Notes: generated from the letters alone by a model not told the origin. A DNA stretch of 64,000 nt from Bacillota bacterium (GCA_023391275.1 JAEWBE010000127.1:23767-87766), one strand, 5' to 3'. Positions 17,107 to 26,034 are shown, numbered from the stretch's first letter. A program made the numbers and translations.

Positions 17107-17976
17107 ATGCGGGATGGCTGGATGACACTGGGCGAAATTTACCGGCAGGGAAAAGGCGTTTTGAGCGGGGCGGGAAACGAAGCTCCCTCTTTTGACGCGG
17201 ACTGCCTTTTTCAGAAGGCCTTTGGCCTTGACCGGCAGGGGCGCGTTCTGCACTCCGGTGAGCCGGCCGGCGACACAAGCGCACGGGAATATATGCGGTA
17301 CATTGAAGAACGCGCTTCTGGCAGACCGCTCCAGTATATTTTAGGCATCTGGCCGTTTCTGGGGCTGAATCTGCGTGTGGGGGAAGGCGTTCTGATTCCG
17401 CGCGAGGAAACAGAATTGCTGGTGCACACGGCGGTTCAAATGCTGCAGGATACCCCAAAGCCTGAAGTGCTTGACCTCTGTGCGGGAACGGGCGCCGTTT
17501 CGTTCGGGCTTGCCTCCCTCGTTAGGTCGGCGCGAATCACCGCAGCGGAGCTTTACGACGAAGCGTTTGGCTATTTAACCCTGAATAAAAAGGAAACAGG
17601 CTTTGAAAATGTAGCGCCTATGCGGCTTGATGTGCTGGATGCGCAAAGTGCGGAACTGTTTTCCGATTTGGACTGTATTGTTTCCAATCCGCCGTATATC
17701 GAGCGGGACGACCTGCCCGTACTCCAGCAGGAGGTGCAACGTGAACCGCGCACGGCGCTGGACGGCGGCGCTGACGGCCTTGTCTTTTACCGGGCGATTG
17801 CGGCCCTTTGGCTTCCCAGGCTGAAACCGGGCGGCACGGCCGCGGTAGAGGTCGGTGAAAATCAGGCGCGCACAGTTGCGGAACTGTTTCAAAACGCCGG
17901 GCTTTCCCGGCTTCAGATTTACCGGGATTTTAATGGCATTGAACGGGTGGTGGCCGGAATTTGGAAAAGATGGTAA
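17107..17976 (+). CDS. prmC: Peptide chain release factor N5-glutamine methyltransferase (PrmC/HemK)
   Basis: A 289-residue SAM-dependent methyltransferase that methylates the GGQ glutamine of release factors. The N-terminal helical domain is followed by the SAM-binding LDLCAGTGAVSFGLA (about 120-135) and the catalytic NPPY motif in IVSNPPYIERDD (about 198). The GRPLQYILG signature lies near 72. Start at 17107 has TAAGGAAG upstream; 17122 is an alternative. Typical linkage to the DUF1385 gene. Confidence 0.93.
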   Translation: MRDGWMTLGEIYRQGKGVLSGAGNEAPSFDADCLFQKAFGLDRQGRVLHSGEPAGDTSAREYMRYIEERASGRPLQYILGIWPFLGLNLRVGEGVLIPREETELLVHTAVQMLQDTPKPEVLDLCAGTGAVSFGLASLVRSARITAAELYDEAFGYLTLNKKETGFENVAPMRLDVLDAQSAELFSDLDCIVSNPPYIERDDLPVLQQEVQREPRTALDGGADGLVFYRAIAALWLPRLKPGGTAAVEVGENQARTVAELFQNAGLSRLQIYRDFNGIERVVAGIWKRW

Positions 17977-17988
17977 AACATTTGTTCG
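17975..17988 (+). promoter_or_regulatory. Possible LexA (SOS) box upstream of recA
   Basis: AAAACATTTGTTCG matches the Gram-positive LexA consensus CGAAC-N4-GTTCG in eight of ten defined positions. It begins at the last bases of prmC and lies 19 bases before the recA -35 element. Confidence 0.5.
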
Positions 17989-18007
17989 AATTTTAGCGCT
18001 CCGTGTA

Positions 18008-18036
18008 TTGATTTTGTACGTGAAATCGGATATAAT
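18008..18036 (+). promoter_or_regulatory. recA promoter
   Basis: TTGATT (18008-18013), 17-base spacer and consensus TATAAT (18031-18036), about 75 bases before the recA start. Confidence 0.7.
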
Positions 18037-18110
18037 TTGTTTATTCGTGATAAGACGTAAATGCCGCGGCGAACATTGCGGCGGCTTGAATGAAAACCGG
18101 AGGGATTGTT

Positions 18111-19220
18111 ATGGTGACGGATAAGAAAACAGCATTGGAAACGGCGCTGATGCAGATTGAAAAGCAGTTCGGCAAAGGCGCGGTCATGCGTTTGGGTCAA
18201 AACGAGGCAATGCATGTGGAGGCAATTCCGACCGGTTCGCTTTCGCTCGACCTTGCGCTTGGCATCGGCGGGCTTCCGCGCGGCCGTATTGCCGAGATTT
18301 ACGGACCGGAAAGTTCCGGTAAGACTACCCTTGCCCTGCATTGCATTGCAGAGGGACAGAAAAACGGCGGCAACGCGGCGTTTATCGATGTGGAACATGC
18401 GCTTGACCCCGTCTACGCCCGTGCATTGGGCGTTGACGTGGATTCCCTGCTGGTTTCCCAGCCGGACACCGGCGAACAGGCACTCGAAATTACCGAAGCG
18501 CTGGTGCGCTCCGGCGCAATCGACGTGATTGTCATCGACTCCGTCGCCGCTCTGGTTCCGCGCGCTGAAATTGAAGGGGAGATGGGCGACAGCCATGTCG
18601 GACTGCAGGCTCGCCTGATGAGTCAGGCGCTGCGCAAGCTGGCGGGTGCGATTTCCAAATCCAACTGTATCGCCATTTTTATCAATCAGCTGCGTGAAAA
18701 AGTCGGCGTGATGTACGGCAGCCCGGAGGTTACCCCCGGCGGCCGCGCCCTGAAATTCTACGCTTCCGTCCGGATTGACATTCGTAAAATTGAAACCCTG
18801 AAAAGCGGCACCGAGCAAATCGGTTCGCGCACGCGCGCCAAAGTGGTGAAAAATAAGATCGCCCCGCCGTTCCGCGAGGCGGAATTTGATGTCATGTACG
18901 GAAGAGGCATCTCCCGCGAGGGCGAGCTGCTTGATTTGGCTGCCAAGCTGGAAATTATCCAGAAAAGCGGCGCGTGGTTCTCGTTTAAGGAAAACCGGCT
19001 CGGGCAGGGCCGCGACAATGTTAAAATTTTTCTTGCCGAACATAAGGATGTTGCGGATGAAATTGAAGCGCTGGTCAAGGAGAATATCAATAAGCTCTAT
19101 ACCAAAGTTTCCCCTGCGCCTGCCGCCGCGGCAAAGCCGATTGAGGTTGCGCCCCCGGCCCCCGTTAAAGCAAGCCCGCGCGGGAAAAACGCCAGCATCG
19201 ACATTGCCGCGGACGATTAA
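18111..19220 (+). CDS. recA: Recombinase RecA
   Basis: A 369-residue RecA, the strand-exchange and SOS co-protease ATPase. Walker A GPESSGKTT lies near 66, Walker B VIVIDSVAAL near 140, and the QALRKLAG and FINQLREKIGV-type region (here INQLREKVGVMYG) near 195-205. The C-terminus has an Ala/Pro-rich tail and ends in an acidic IDIAADD. The ATG at 18111 follows GGAGGG by about six bases; an earlier in-frame ATG at 18090 has no such site. Followed two bases later by recX. Confidence 0.97.
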   Translation: MVTDKKTALETALMQIEKQFGKGAVMRLGQNEAMHVEAIPTGSLSLDLALGIGGLPRGRIAEIYGPESSGKTTLALHCIAEGQKNGGNAAFIDVEHALDPVYARALGVDVDSLLVSQPDTGEQALEITEALVRSGAIDVIVIDSVAALVPRAEIEGEMGDSHVGLQARLMSQALRKLAGAISKSNCIAIFINQLREKVGVMYGSPEVTPGGRALKFYASVRIDIRKIETLKSGTEQIGSRTRAKVVKNKIAPPFREAEFDVMYGRGISREGELLDLAAKLEIIQKSGAWFSFKENRLGQGRDNVKIFLAEHKDVADEIEALVKENINKLYTKVSPAPAAAAKPIEVAPPAPVKASPRGKNASIDIAADD

Positions 19221-19222
19221 GT

Positions 19223-19834
19223 ATGCTGATTACGGCAATTGAACCCCGCCGGAAAAGTCTTTCCGCGCTCTTCCTTGACGGTGAGTTGGCGGGGAATATC
19301 GATACGGAAACTCTTCTTAAATTTGGCTGTAAACCCGGGATGCAGCTTGACGACGGGCAGCTTCACGAACTGATTCTTGCCAGCGAAAGCCGCCGCGCCG
19401 GGGAAAAGGCGCTCTATCTTCTGGAACACCGAAGCCATTCCCAAAAGGAGCTTGCGGATAAAATCAGCCGTGTCACTTCGCGCGAAGCCGCCGAAGCCGC
19501 GGCAAAGCACATGGTGGAAATCGGTCTTGTCAATGATGAGGAATATGCCCGAAGCCTTGCGGCGGAGCTGCTGGGCCGGAAAGGGTTTTCCGCTTCAAGG
19601 GTGCGGCAGGAGCTGCTGCAAAAAGGAATTGAACGGGAGCTGGCCGAGCGGATTATCGAGGAAAACGCTGCCGATCCCGTGGAAAAAATTTTAGAACTGA
19701 TCCGGAGAAAATATATCCGGACGCTGGACGACGAAAAAGGACGCCGCCGCAGCATTGCCGCGCTGCAAAGGCTCGGCTACCGCTGGGATGATATTCGAAC
19801 GGCGCTGAATCAATTGATAAATGAGGACGAATAA
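19223..19834 (+). CDS. recX: Regulatory protein RecX
   Basis: A 203-residue RecX-family protein that modulates RecA filaments. It has the tandem three-helix repeats; segments such as YLLEHRSHSQKELADKI, NDEEYARSLAAELLGRKG and LQRLGYRWDDI mark them. The start is two bases after recA stop, indicating co-transcription and translational coupling. Confidence 0.9.
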   Translation: MLITAIEPRRKSLSALFLDGELAGNIDTETLLKFGCKPGMQLDDGQLHELILASESRRAGEKALYLLEHRSHSQKELADKISRVTSREAAEAAAKHMVEIGLVNDEEYARSLAAELLGRKGFSASRVRQELLQKGIERELAERIIEENAADPVEKILELIRRKYIRTLDDEKGRRRSIAALQRLGYRWDDIRTALNQLINEDE

Positions 19835-21166
19835 ATGTCATATCGTGTAGGAATGGTGAGCCTTGGCTGTGCCAAAAATCAGGTGGACGCCGAAATGATG
19901 ATGGCCACGCTGCAGAAAGCGGGTTATCTGCTGGAAGACGACCCTGCGCTCGCGGATGTTGCCATTGTCAACACCTGCGGTTTTATCGACGCCGCCAAAA
20001 AAGAATCCATTGAGGAAATTCTGGAGCTTGCCAGATTAAAAGCGGAGGGCAAAATCCGGGCGATTGTCGTAACCGGCTGCATGGCCGAGCGTTACCGCGA
20101 GGAGATTTTAAAGGAACTGCCCGAAGTGGACGCCGTGGCCGGAATCGGTGCCGACAGCGACATTGCCGCCGTGGTTGAAAAGGCGCTGGGCGGTGAAAAA
20201 GCGGAAGTGTTCCCCGAAAAGACGCTTCTGCCGCTTTGCGGCGACCGTGCGCTTTCCACGCCGCGCTATCTTGCGTATCTGAAAATTGCGGAAGGCTGCG
20301 ACAACCGCTGCGCCTATTGCGCCATTCCGTTTATCCGTGGGCGCTACCGTTCCCGTACGGTGGAAAATATCGTAGAGGAAGCGCGGGGTCTGGCGAAAAA
20401 CGGCGTGAAGGAACTGATTCTGATTGCCCAGGACACCACCCGCTACGGCTGGGATATTTACGGCAAACTGATGCTTCCGCAGCTTTTAAGGGAACTTTGC
20501 AAAATCGACGGACTCGCATGGATTCGAATCCTGTACTGCTATCCGGATTCTATCACCGACGATTTGCTTGATACCATTGCGCAGGAAGATAAAATTGTAA
20601 AATATATTGACCTTCCGCTCCAGCATTGCAGCGCCCGTCTGCTCACGGCGATGCGCCGCACCGGCAGCCGGGAGGAACTGACCGCGCTGATTCAAAAAAT
20701 GCGCGCGAAAATACCGAATCTGATTCTCCGCACCACGCTGATCACCGGTTTTCCGGGGGAAACGGAAGAGGACTTTACCGAGCTGGCAGAGTTTGTGCGG
20801 GAAATCCGCTTTGAACGCCTCGGGTGCTTTGCCTATTCCCGGGAAGAAGGCACGGCCGCTGCGGAAATGCCGGATCAGATTGATGAAGACGTTAAGCAGC
20901 ACCGTATGGATTTGATTATGGAAGATCAGATGAACCTGATGCAGGAGTGGGGCGAAGGTATGATCGGCAAAACACTGAAGGTACTTGTCGAAGGCTACGA
21001 CCGTTATGCCGAATGTTGGTTTGGCCGCTCCTCGGCGGATTCGCCGGATATTGACGGCAAGATTTTTTTCACCGTGCCGGGCAAAAAACCGGTGGCGGGC
21101 GAATTTGTTGATGTGGAAATTACGGACTGCGTCGACGGCGACCTGACCGGCAAGCAAGTAAACTGA
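19835..21166 (+). CDS. rimO: Ribosomal protein S12 methylthiotransferase RimO
   Basis: A 443-residue radical-SAM methylthiotransferase that modifies the conserved Asp of ribosomal protein S12. The order is UPF0004 domain (VSLGCAKNQVDAE near 7, NTCGFIDAAKKES near 47, TGCMAERY near 79), radical-SAM domain with C-x3-C-x2-C in GCDNRCAYCAIP (about 152-160), and a C-terminal TRAM domain. Starts immediately after the recX stop codon. Followed by pgsA, a common gene order in clostridia. Confidence 0.95.
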   Translation: MSYRVGMVSLGCAKNQVDAEMMMATLQKAGYLLEDDPALADVAIVNTCGFIDAAKKESIEEILELARLKAEGKIRAIVVTGCMAERYREEILKELPEVDAVAGIGADSDIAAVVEKALGGEKAEVFPEKTLLPLCGDRALSTPRYLAYLKIAEGCDNRCAYCAIPFIRGRYRSRTVENIVEEARGLAKNGVKELILIAQDTTRYGWDIYGKLMLPQLLRELCKIDGLAWIRILYCYPDSITDDLLDTIAQEDKIVKYIDLPLQHCSARLLTAMRRTGSREELTALIQKMRAKIPNLILRTTLITGFPGETEEDFTELAEFVREIRFERLGCFAYSREEGTAAAEMPDQIDEDVKQHRMDLIMEDQMNLMQEWGEGMIGKTLKVLVEGYDRYAECWFGRSSADSPDIDGKIFFTVPGKKPVAGEFVDVEITDCVDGDLTGKQVN

Positions 21167-21181
21167 AGGGGGTGTTTCCAC

Positions 21182-21784
21182 TTGAATCTGCCAAATAAGC
21201 TTACGCTGCTGCGGGTAGCGATTGTACCGTTTTTGGTAATTGTGCTGCTGGCACGGAATTTTACAGGCATTCATTTCTTTTGGGCCCTGCTTTTGTTTGC
21301 GGTTGCCTCAATAACCGATCATTTTGACGGGGAGCTGGCGCGTAAAAACAATCAGGTTACTACGTTCGGAAAATTTTTGGATCCGCTTGCGGACAAAATT
21401 TTAGTCATTTCGGTTTTGGTTTGCTTTATTGAACTTGGATTGGCCGATACATGGTGTGTCATTTTAATTATCGCGCGCGAATTTATGGTGACCTCCATCC
21501 GCCTTGTCGCAGTGGACAGCGGCGTGGTAATCGCGGCGAACAATTGGGGCAAAACCAAAACGGTAAGCCAAATTGTCGCAATCGTTGTGATTTTGTTGTT
21601 TCAGTTTATTCAGGAACTGGTCAACCTCGGCGCTTTACCCGCTTTTTCCATCATCGGAATGGGGAGTGAATCTGCATTTTTATGGATGGGTCATCTTTTT
21701 ATTTATATTGCAACCTTTTTCACCGTATTTTCCGGTGCGGTCTATATCAAGGAGAATATCGGGGTAATTAATACCATGAAATAA
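21182..21784 (+). CDS. pgsA: CDP-diacylglycerol--glycerol-3-phosphate 3-phosphatidyltransferase
   Basis: A 200-residue membrane enzyme making phosphatidylglycerol phosphate. The CDP-alcohol phosphotransferase motif D-x2-DG-x2-AR-x8-G-x3-D-x3-D is complete, from DHFDGELAR to FGKFLDPLADK (about 49-72). About five hydrophobic helices. TTG start preceded by GAAGGGGGTG. Confidence 0.93.
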   Translation: MNLPNKLTLLRVAIVPFLVIVLLARNFTGIHFFWALLLFAVASITDHFDGELARKNNQVTTFGKFLDPLADKILVISVLVCFIELGLADTWCVILIIAREFMVTSIRLVAVDSGVVIAANNWGKTKTVSQIVAIVVILLFQFIQELVNLGALPAFSIIGMGSESAFLWMGHLFIYIATFFTVFSGAVYIKENIGVINTMK

Positions 21785-21829
21785 AGCGCCGGGCAGGGGT
21801 TTACTTAACCCTTGGTTTGGTATATACTA

Positions 21830-21860
21830 TTGTCACATTCTTTTCAACTAATGCTATACT
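21830..21860 (+). promoter_or_regulatory. Candidate promoter of the cysteine T-box operon
   Basis: TTGTCA (21830-21835) and TATACT (21855-21860) with a 19-base spacer, about 20 bases before the first conserved T-box leader element. The spacer is longer than ideal. Confidence 0.4.
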
Positions 21861-21882
21861 GTAAGTGATATTAGTATTGATA

Positions 21883-22113
21883 CATGCGATGAGCGGAAGA
21901 AGTAACCGCAGGGAAGGCAGCAGAGAGAAAGCGTCTGGGCTGAAAGCGCTTTTTGCCGGGTGTGCGGAGAAATGCATCCGTCAGCAGGCGGGGGGAAATT
22001 ACAAGTATCCCCGCACGGCAGGCACCGTTAAAGGCCCAAGAGAGATAAAACGGAGTGGAACCGCGGAATAAATGACCGCCTCCGTCCCTAATGGGGCGCA
22101 GGCGGTTTTTTTG
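21883..22113 (+). promoter_or_regulatory. T-box leader, cysteine-specific, with terminator
   Basis: A tRNA-sensing T-box leader. Stem I elements are visible (GATGAGCGGAAG-AGTA, AGGGAAGGC, GAGAGAAAG), then GAGAAATGC with a UGC cysteine specifier codon at 21973-21975. The T-box sequence GAGTGGAACCGCGG (22053-22066) is close to consensus AGGGTGGNACCGCG. A strong terminator follows: ACCGCCT (22075-22081) pairs with AGGCGGT up to about 22106, then a T-run. Uncharged tRNA-Cys should stabilise the antiterminator and switch on cysE-cysS-ybaK. Confidence 0.93.
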
Positions 22114-22192
22114 CGTCGCTTTAAGCTTTTTTGGCCCTGGACGGCGCTCCCGTTCACTGCGGCGGATTATTCATTGCTGATTGGAGGAAACT

Positions 22193-22822
22193 ATGTTTAC
22201 AGAGCTGAAAGAGGAACTTGACTCCATTATGGACCGTGACCCCGCCGCCCGGTCAAGGCTGGAGGTATATTTCCTGTATTCCGGGTTTAAGGCGGTGCGC
22301 GCCTACCGCAGGGCAAACTGGTTTTATCGCCACGATATGAAATTTATGGCCCGGTTTTTGTCCCAGCGTGCGCGCCATAAAACAGGAATTGAAATTCACC
22401 CGGGCGCGAAAATCGGAAAGGGCCTGTTCATTGACCACGGCATGGGCGTGGTGATCGGCGAAACGACGGAGATTGGCGACAACTGCACGCTGTACCAGGG
22501 TGTGACGCTCGGCGGCACCGGCAAGGATCATGGGAAGCGCCACCCCACCCTTGGGAGCAACGTAATGGTCGGCGCGGGGGCAAAGGTACTGGGCCCGTTC
22601 CGCGTTGGCGATAACGCCCGCGTGGCGGCCGGCGCCGTGGTGCTTGACGAAGTGCCGGACAATGCAACGGCGGTGGGCGTGCCCGCCAGAGTGGTGCGCC
22701 TGAACGGCGTACGCCCCGCAAATCTGGATCAGATTCATGTGGCGGATCCCAGAGCTCAGGAACTTTGCCGCATGTGCATGGAACTGGAAAAGATGCAGAA
22801 GCGTCTTGATGAAATAAAGTGA
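22193..22822 (+). CDS. cysE: Serine O-acetyltransferase CysE
   Basis: A 209-residue left-handed beta-helix acetyltransferase that makes O-acetylserine for cysteine synthesis. The hexapeptide region includes GIEIHPGAKIGKGLFIDHG (about 64) with the catalytic His/Asp pair, GVVIGETTEIGDN and GGTGKDHGKRHPTLG (about 105). The start is ATG 22193 with GGAGG five bases upstream; the TTG at 22181 overlaps that site and is not favoured. First gene of the T-box operon, 20 bases before cysS. Confidence 0.95.
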   Translation: MFTELKEELDSIMDRDPAARSRLEVYFLYSGFKAVRAYRRANWFYRHDMKFMARFLSQRARHKTGIEIHPGAKIGKGLFIDHGMGVVIGETTEIGDNCTLYQGVTLGGTGKDHGKRHPTLGSNVMVGAGAKVLGPFRVGDNARVAAGAVVLDEVPDNATAVGVPARVVRLNGVRPANLDQIHVADPRAQELCRMCMELEKMQKRLDEIK

Positions 22823-22842
22823 TCAAAGAGAGGTAAAATGAA

Positions 22843-24249
22843 ATGGAAATCTACAACACGTTAACGCGGCAGAAAGAGGAATTTGTTCCGATTACTGCGG
22901 GCGAAGCGAAAATCTACGCGTGCGGCCCAACCGTTTACAACTACATCCATATCGGCAACGCCCGGCCGATTTGTGTGTTTGACGTGCTGCGCCGCTATTT
23001 GGAGTACCGCGGCATGAAAGTAACTTTCGTCCAGAATTTTACCGATATTGATGATAAAATAATCAATAAGGCAAATGAGGAAGGCAGCGATTACCTTACG
23101 GTTTCCCAGCGCTACATTGACGAATACAAAACTGATGCCAAGGGGTTGAACGTCCGTCCCGCAACGATTCATTCCCTTGCAACTGAAAATATCGACGAAA
23201 TCATCGCGATCATTTCTGATCTGGTCAACAAGGATTATGCCTATGCGACCCCGAACGGGGATGTCTATTTCAGGACGCTGAAAGATGAAAACTATGGGAA
23301 GCTCTCCCATCAGCCGCTGGAGGATTTGCAGGCCGGTGCCCGTATTGCCACAGGTGAGGTGAAGGAGGATCCAATGGACTTTGCCCTTTGGAAGAGCGCA
23401 AAGCCGGGCGAGCCGAGCTGGACTTCGCCATGGGGCGAAGGAAGGCCGGGCTGGCATATTGAATGTTCCGCCATGGCGCGCAGATACCTTGGCAAAACAA
23501 TTGATATTCACTGCGGCGGGCAGGACCTTATCTTCCCGCACCACGAGAACGAAATTGCGCAGAGCGAGTGCTGCAACGGCGTGCAGTTTGCAAACTACTG
23601 GATGCATAACGGATACATCAATGTGGACAACCGTAAGATGAGCAAAAGTCTGGGCAACTTCTTCACCGTGCGTGATGTGGCGGAACAATACGGCTACGAG
23701 CCGATTCGTTTCCTGATGGTTGCGTCACACTACCGCACTCCCATTAATTACAGCGAGGAAGTCATTGAACAGTGCAAATCGGCGCTTGAACGGCTGTATA
23801 ACTGCCGGGACAACCTGATTTTCCTGATGAAAAATGCTCCGTCGGGGGAAAAAGAAGGGGAACGCAAGACAAAGCGCAGGCTTGACGAGTATCAGGATCA
23901 CTTCATTGAAGCAATGGAAGATGACCTGAACACCGCCGACGCGATTTCCGCCCTGTTTGATCTGGCACGCGACATCAACACAAATCTGAACGCCTCCACC
24001 GCGCCGTCAAAGGAGCTTTGCTCTTTCGCGCTTGATTTGTTCAACGAACTGGCGGAAGTCCTTGGGCTGCTTTACAGCAGGCAGGATGAGGCCCTTGACG
24101 AAAAGATTGAGGCTTTGATTGCCGAACGCACACAGGCCCGCAAGAACAAGGACTGGGCGACGGCCGACCGGATCCGCGACGAGCTGAAGGCCCGCCATGT
24201 TGTGCTGGAGGATACGCCGCAGGGCATTAAGTGGAAAATCGAGCAATAA
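22843..24249 (+). CDS. cysS: Cysteinyl-tRNA synthetase
   Basis: A 468-residue class I aminoacyl-tRNA synthetase charging tRNA-Cys. The HIGH-type motif reads YNYIHIGNARP (about 32-42) and the KMSKS loop NRKMSKSLGN (about 265). Zinc ligands include CGPTVYN near 28 and the segment GWHIECSAMA near 205 plus HHENEIAQSE near 232. Full length for the family. Under control of the upstream cysteine T-box. Confidence 0.97.
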   Translation: MEIYNTLTRQKEEFVPITAGEAKIYACGPTVYNYIHIGNARPICVFDVLRRYLEYRGMKVTFVQNFTDIDDKIINKANEEGSDYLTVSQRYIDEYKTDAKGLNVRPATIHSLATENIDEIIAIISDLVNKDYAYATPNGDVYFRTLKDENYGKLSHQPLEDLQAGARIATGEVKEDPMDFALWKSAKPGEPSWTSPWGEGRPGWHIECSAMARRYLGKTIDIHCGGQDLIFPHHENEIAQSECCNGVQFANYWMHNGYINVDNRKMSKSLGNFFTVRDVAEQYGYEPIRFLMVASHYRTPINYSEEVIEQCKSALERLYNCRDNLIFLMKNAPSGEKEGERKTKRRLDEYQDHFIEAMEDDLNTADAISALFDLARDINTNLNASTAPSKELCSFALDLFNELAEVLGLLYSRQDEALDEKIEALIAERTQARKNKDWATADRIRDELKARHVVLEDTPQGIKWKIEQ

Positions 24250-24295
24250 CCCGCTTTTTCCGTGTATGGTTGGTGAAAAAGGGGGGGGAACGAAG

Positions 24296-24790
24296 ATGGC
24301 AAAAGAGAATAAAACGAATGTGATGCGGATTCTGGATAAAGCAAAGATCCCTTACCGGGCTTATTTTTACGATCATGAGGACGGAAAAATCGACGGCGTT
24401 TCCGTCGCACACAAGCTTGGCCAGAACGAGGAACAGGTCTTTAAAACACTGGTCACCCGGGGCGCAAGCCGGGAATTTTACGTTTTCGTGGTTCCGGTTG
24501 CAAAGGAGCTGAACCTGAAGGCTGCGGCCAAGAGTGTGGGTGAAAAGTCGGTGGAAATGATTCGCGTGGATGAGATCAATAAAACCACGGGTTATATCCG
24601 CGGCGGCTGTTCGCCTGTCGGAATGAAAAAACAATTCAAAACCGTAATTGACAACAGCTGCGAGCAGCTTCCCTCCATTATTGTGAGCGGCGGGAAAATC
24701 GGCACCCAGGTGGAATTGGAGCCGCAGGCGCTGCTTGACCTGATTGGCGGTACCGCCGCCGCCATCGCGGAGCAGCCGGGTTGCCCCTGA
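24296..24790 (+). CDS. ybaK: Cys-tRNA(Pro)/Cys-tRNA(Cys) deacylase (YbaK/EbsC)
   Basis: A 164-residue YbaK-family trans-editing enzyme that hydrolyses Cys mischarged on tRNA-Pro. Family features: HKLGQNEEQVFKTLV (about 38-52), LNLKAAAKSVGEKSVEM (about 75) and GYIRGGCSPVGMKK (about 100). ATG start at 24296 follows a G-rich run (GGGGGGGG). It is 46 bases after cysS on the same strand and before the operon terminator, so it probably shares the cysteine T-box: charging and editing of Cys-tRNA are co-regulated. Confidence 0.9.
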   Translation: MAKENKTNVMRILDKAKIPYRAYFYDHEDGKIDGVSVAHKLGQNEEQVFKTLVTRGASREFYVFVVPVAKELNLKAAAKSVGEKSVEMIRVDEINKTTGYIRGGCSPVGMKKQFKTVIDNSCEQLPSIIVSGGKIGTQVELEPQALLDLIGGTAAAIAEQPGCP

Positions 24791-24841
24791 CTCCGTGGGC
24801 GCGGCTCCAATATCCCGTTCAATTTTTATAATGTGCAGCTG

Positions 24842-24877
24842 AACAACCTGGTACGCCAAGCGTGCCGGGTTGTTTTT
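24842..24877 (+). terminator. Intrinsic terminator of the cysE-cysS-ybaK operon
   Basis: AACAACC-GG-ACGC pairs with GCGT-CC-GGGTTGTT around a CAA loop, followed by T residues. Confidence 0.85.
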
Positions 24878-25026
24878 ACGCAAGGCTCAACGGTACATTT
24901 GAAGGAAACTCTTTAAATATTTGAGGTTATTGCCGAAAAATAGGACAGATCGGAAAATTGTCTATTTATTTTTTTAAAATTATTTATATACTTAGATTAT
25001 ATCATGTGACAAGTGGGGCGTTGGCT

Positions 25027-26034
25027 ATGGAATACAGGCATAAAGTAATGCGCGGCACCGTCGGGGTTATCATTAACAAGGCGATCCGTGATATTCGGAG
25101 CGACCCGAAGCGCAGCATACGAAATCTGGCGGATCTGGGTGATAATTTTTCCACATCGGAAACGCAGAAGCGTTTTTTTTCGATTGCAAGGGGTGTTTTA
25201 AAAAACCCGGATAATCCGTATAATAAATTGATTGTGGACATGATTGAAAATGTAACCCCGGAATCCGTGCGGACAATGAGCCTGAATTTCGGCTATACCG
25301 CCCTGATTTACGGCGCCAACACGATCCGTCAGCGGGAAGCGGCTCTGGGCCGGTACATTCCGTGGCTGCTGGTGTTCGATTTCAGCACCGCGCAGGGAGC
25401 CGCACTCGGCATTGAACGGGCGTCGGCACTGATTGCGCAGGCGGTATCACTTGGAATTTACACCTTTGTCTTTCAAATCAATTTTTATGGGGAGGCCCTT
25501 GAATCCCTTTTAAAGTTGTGTGCATCATACCCGGAGTGTGCCTTCTTTGCCGCCGTGTCTGCCGGGGTGCTTCTGGGGCCGATGCAGAAGCAGGTAATGA
25601 AAACACCCAATTTGGTAATTCTTGTCGATGCTGCCGATTCCGCCGCGGAGGAAACAAGGGACCGGGCGTTTCATGTGCTCCGTTGCGCCCGGTGTTTTTA
25701 CGGCTTTTACGCTTATTACACGGAGGAAAGCGTGCAGTGGCTGATGTCGGACGAATTTACGCAGAAAATGATTCAAAACGGCTGCCTGATTGGCGGCTAT
25801 GTCAATGCCGACCCAAGCGCCGAAAATCTCGAAAATCAGGTGTACCGTTTTGTATGCGCCAAGCGGGGCAGAAAAGGGGCGCCGCTGTTCGCATTGGATT
25901 TTTACCGTGATATCAGCTACATCGGCAATGCAATCTCCAGCGGGGAGTTCTTGCGTGTCGGGAATGACGGGAGGCTTTTGGATTCTCCGATCAGTGTGAA
26001 CGGGGAAATACTTCCGGAGCTGATTAAAATCTGA
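25027..26034 (+). CDS. Radical-SAM-derived protein lacking the cluster cysteines
   Basis: A 335-residue cytoplasmic protein whose framework follows a common clostridial radical-SAM family: NPYNKLIVDMIENV near 75, IPWLLVFDFSTAQG near 122, LGIYTFVFQINFYGEALESL near 150, and a late LFALDFYRDISYIGNAISSG near 290. In active members the segment after the VFD strand reads SACN-L-C-GC; here it is STAQGAALGI, so the C-x3-C-x2-C that binds the 4Fe-4S cluster is gone, and the C-terminal cysteine segment is also absent. It cannot do radical-SAM chemistry as known; it may bind a ligand or partner. Start at the ATG 25027; ribosome site is weak (GTGGGGCG). It is long, in frame and not obviously decaying, so it is a pseudoenzyme rather than a pseudogene. 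Confidence 0.7.
   Translation: MEYRHKVMRGTVGVIINKAIRDIRSDPKRSIRNLADLGDNFSTSETQKRFFSIARGVLKNPDNPYNKLIVDMIENVTPESVRTMSLNFGYTALIYGANTIRQREAALGRYIPWLLVFDFSTAQGAALGIERASALIAQAVSLGIYTFVFQINFYGEALESLLKLCASYPECAFFAAVSAGVLLGPMQKQVMKTPNLVILVDAADSAAEETRDRAFHVLRCARCFYGFYAYYTEESVQWLMSDEFTQKMIQNGCLIGGYVNADPSAENLENQVYRFVCAKRGRKGAPLFALDFYRDISYIGNAISSGEFLRVGNDGRLLDSPISVNGEILPELIKI

Noticed and set aside
17919..19043. 374-residue minus-strand open frame opposite recA
   Set aside because: Antisense shadow of recA; codons mirror the real gene.
21865..22071. Open frame in the T-box leader
   Set aside because: It overlaps the structured leader and is explained by the T-box.
25027..26034. Calling the radical-SAM-like gene a pseudogene
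   Set aside because: The frame is full length and the framework motifs are preserved; loss of cysteines looks selective rather than decay.
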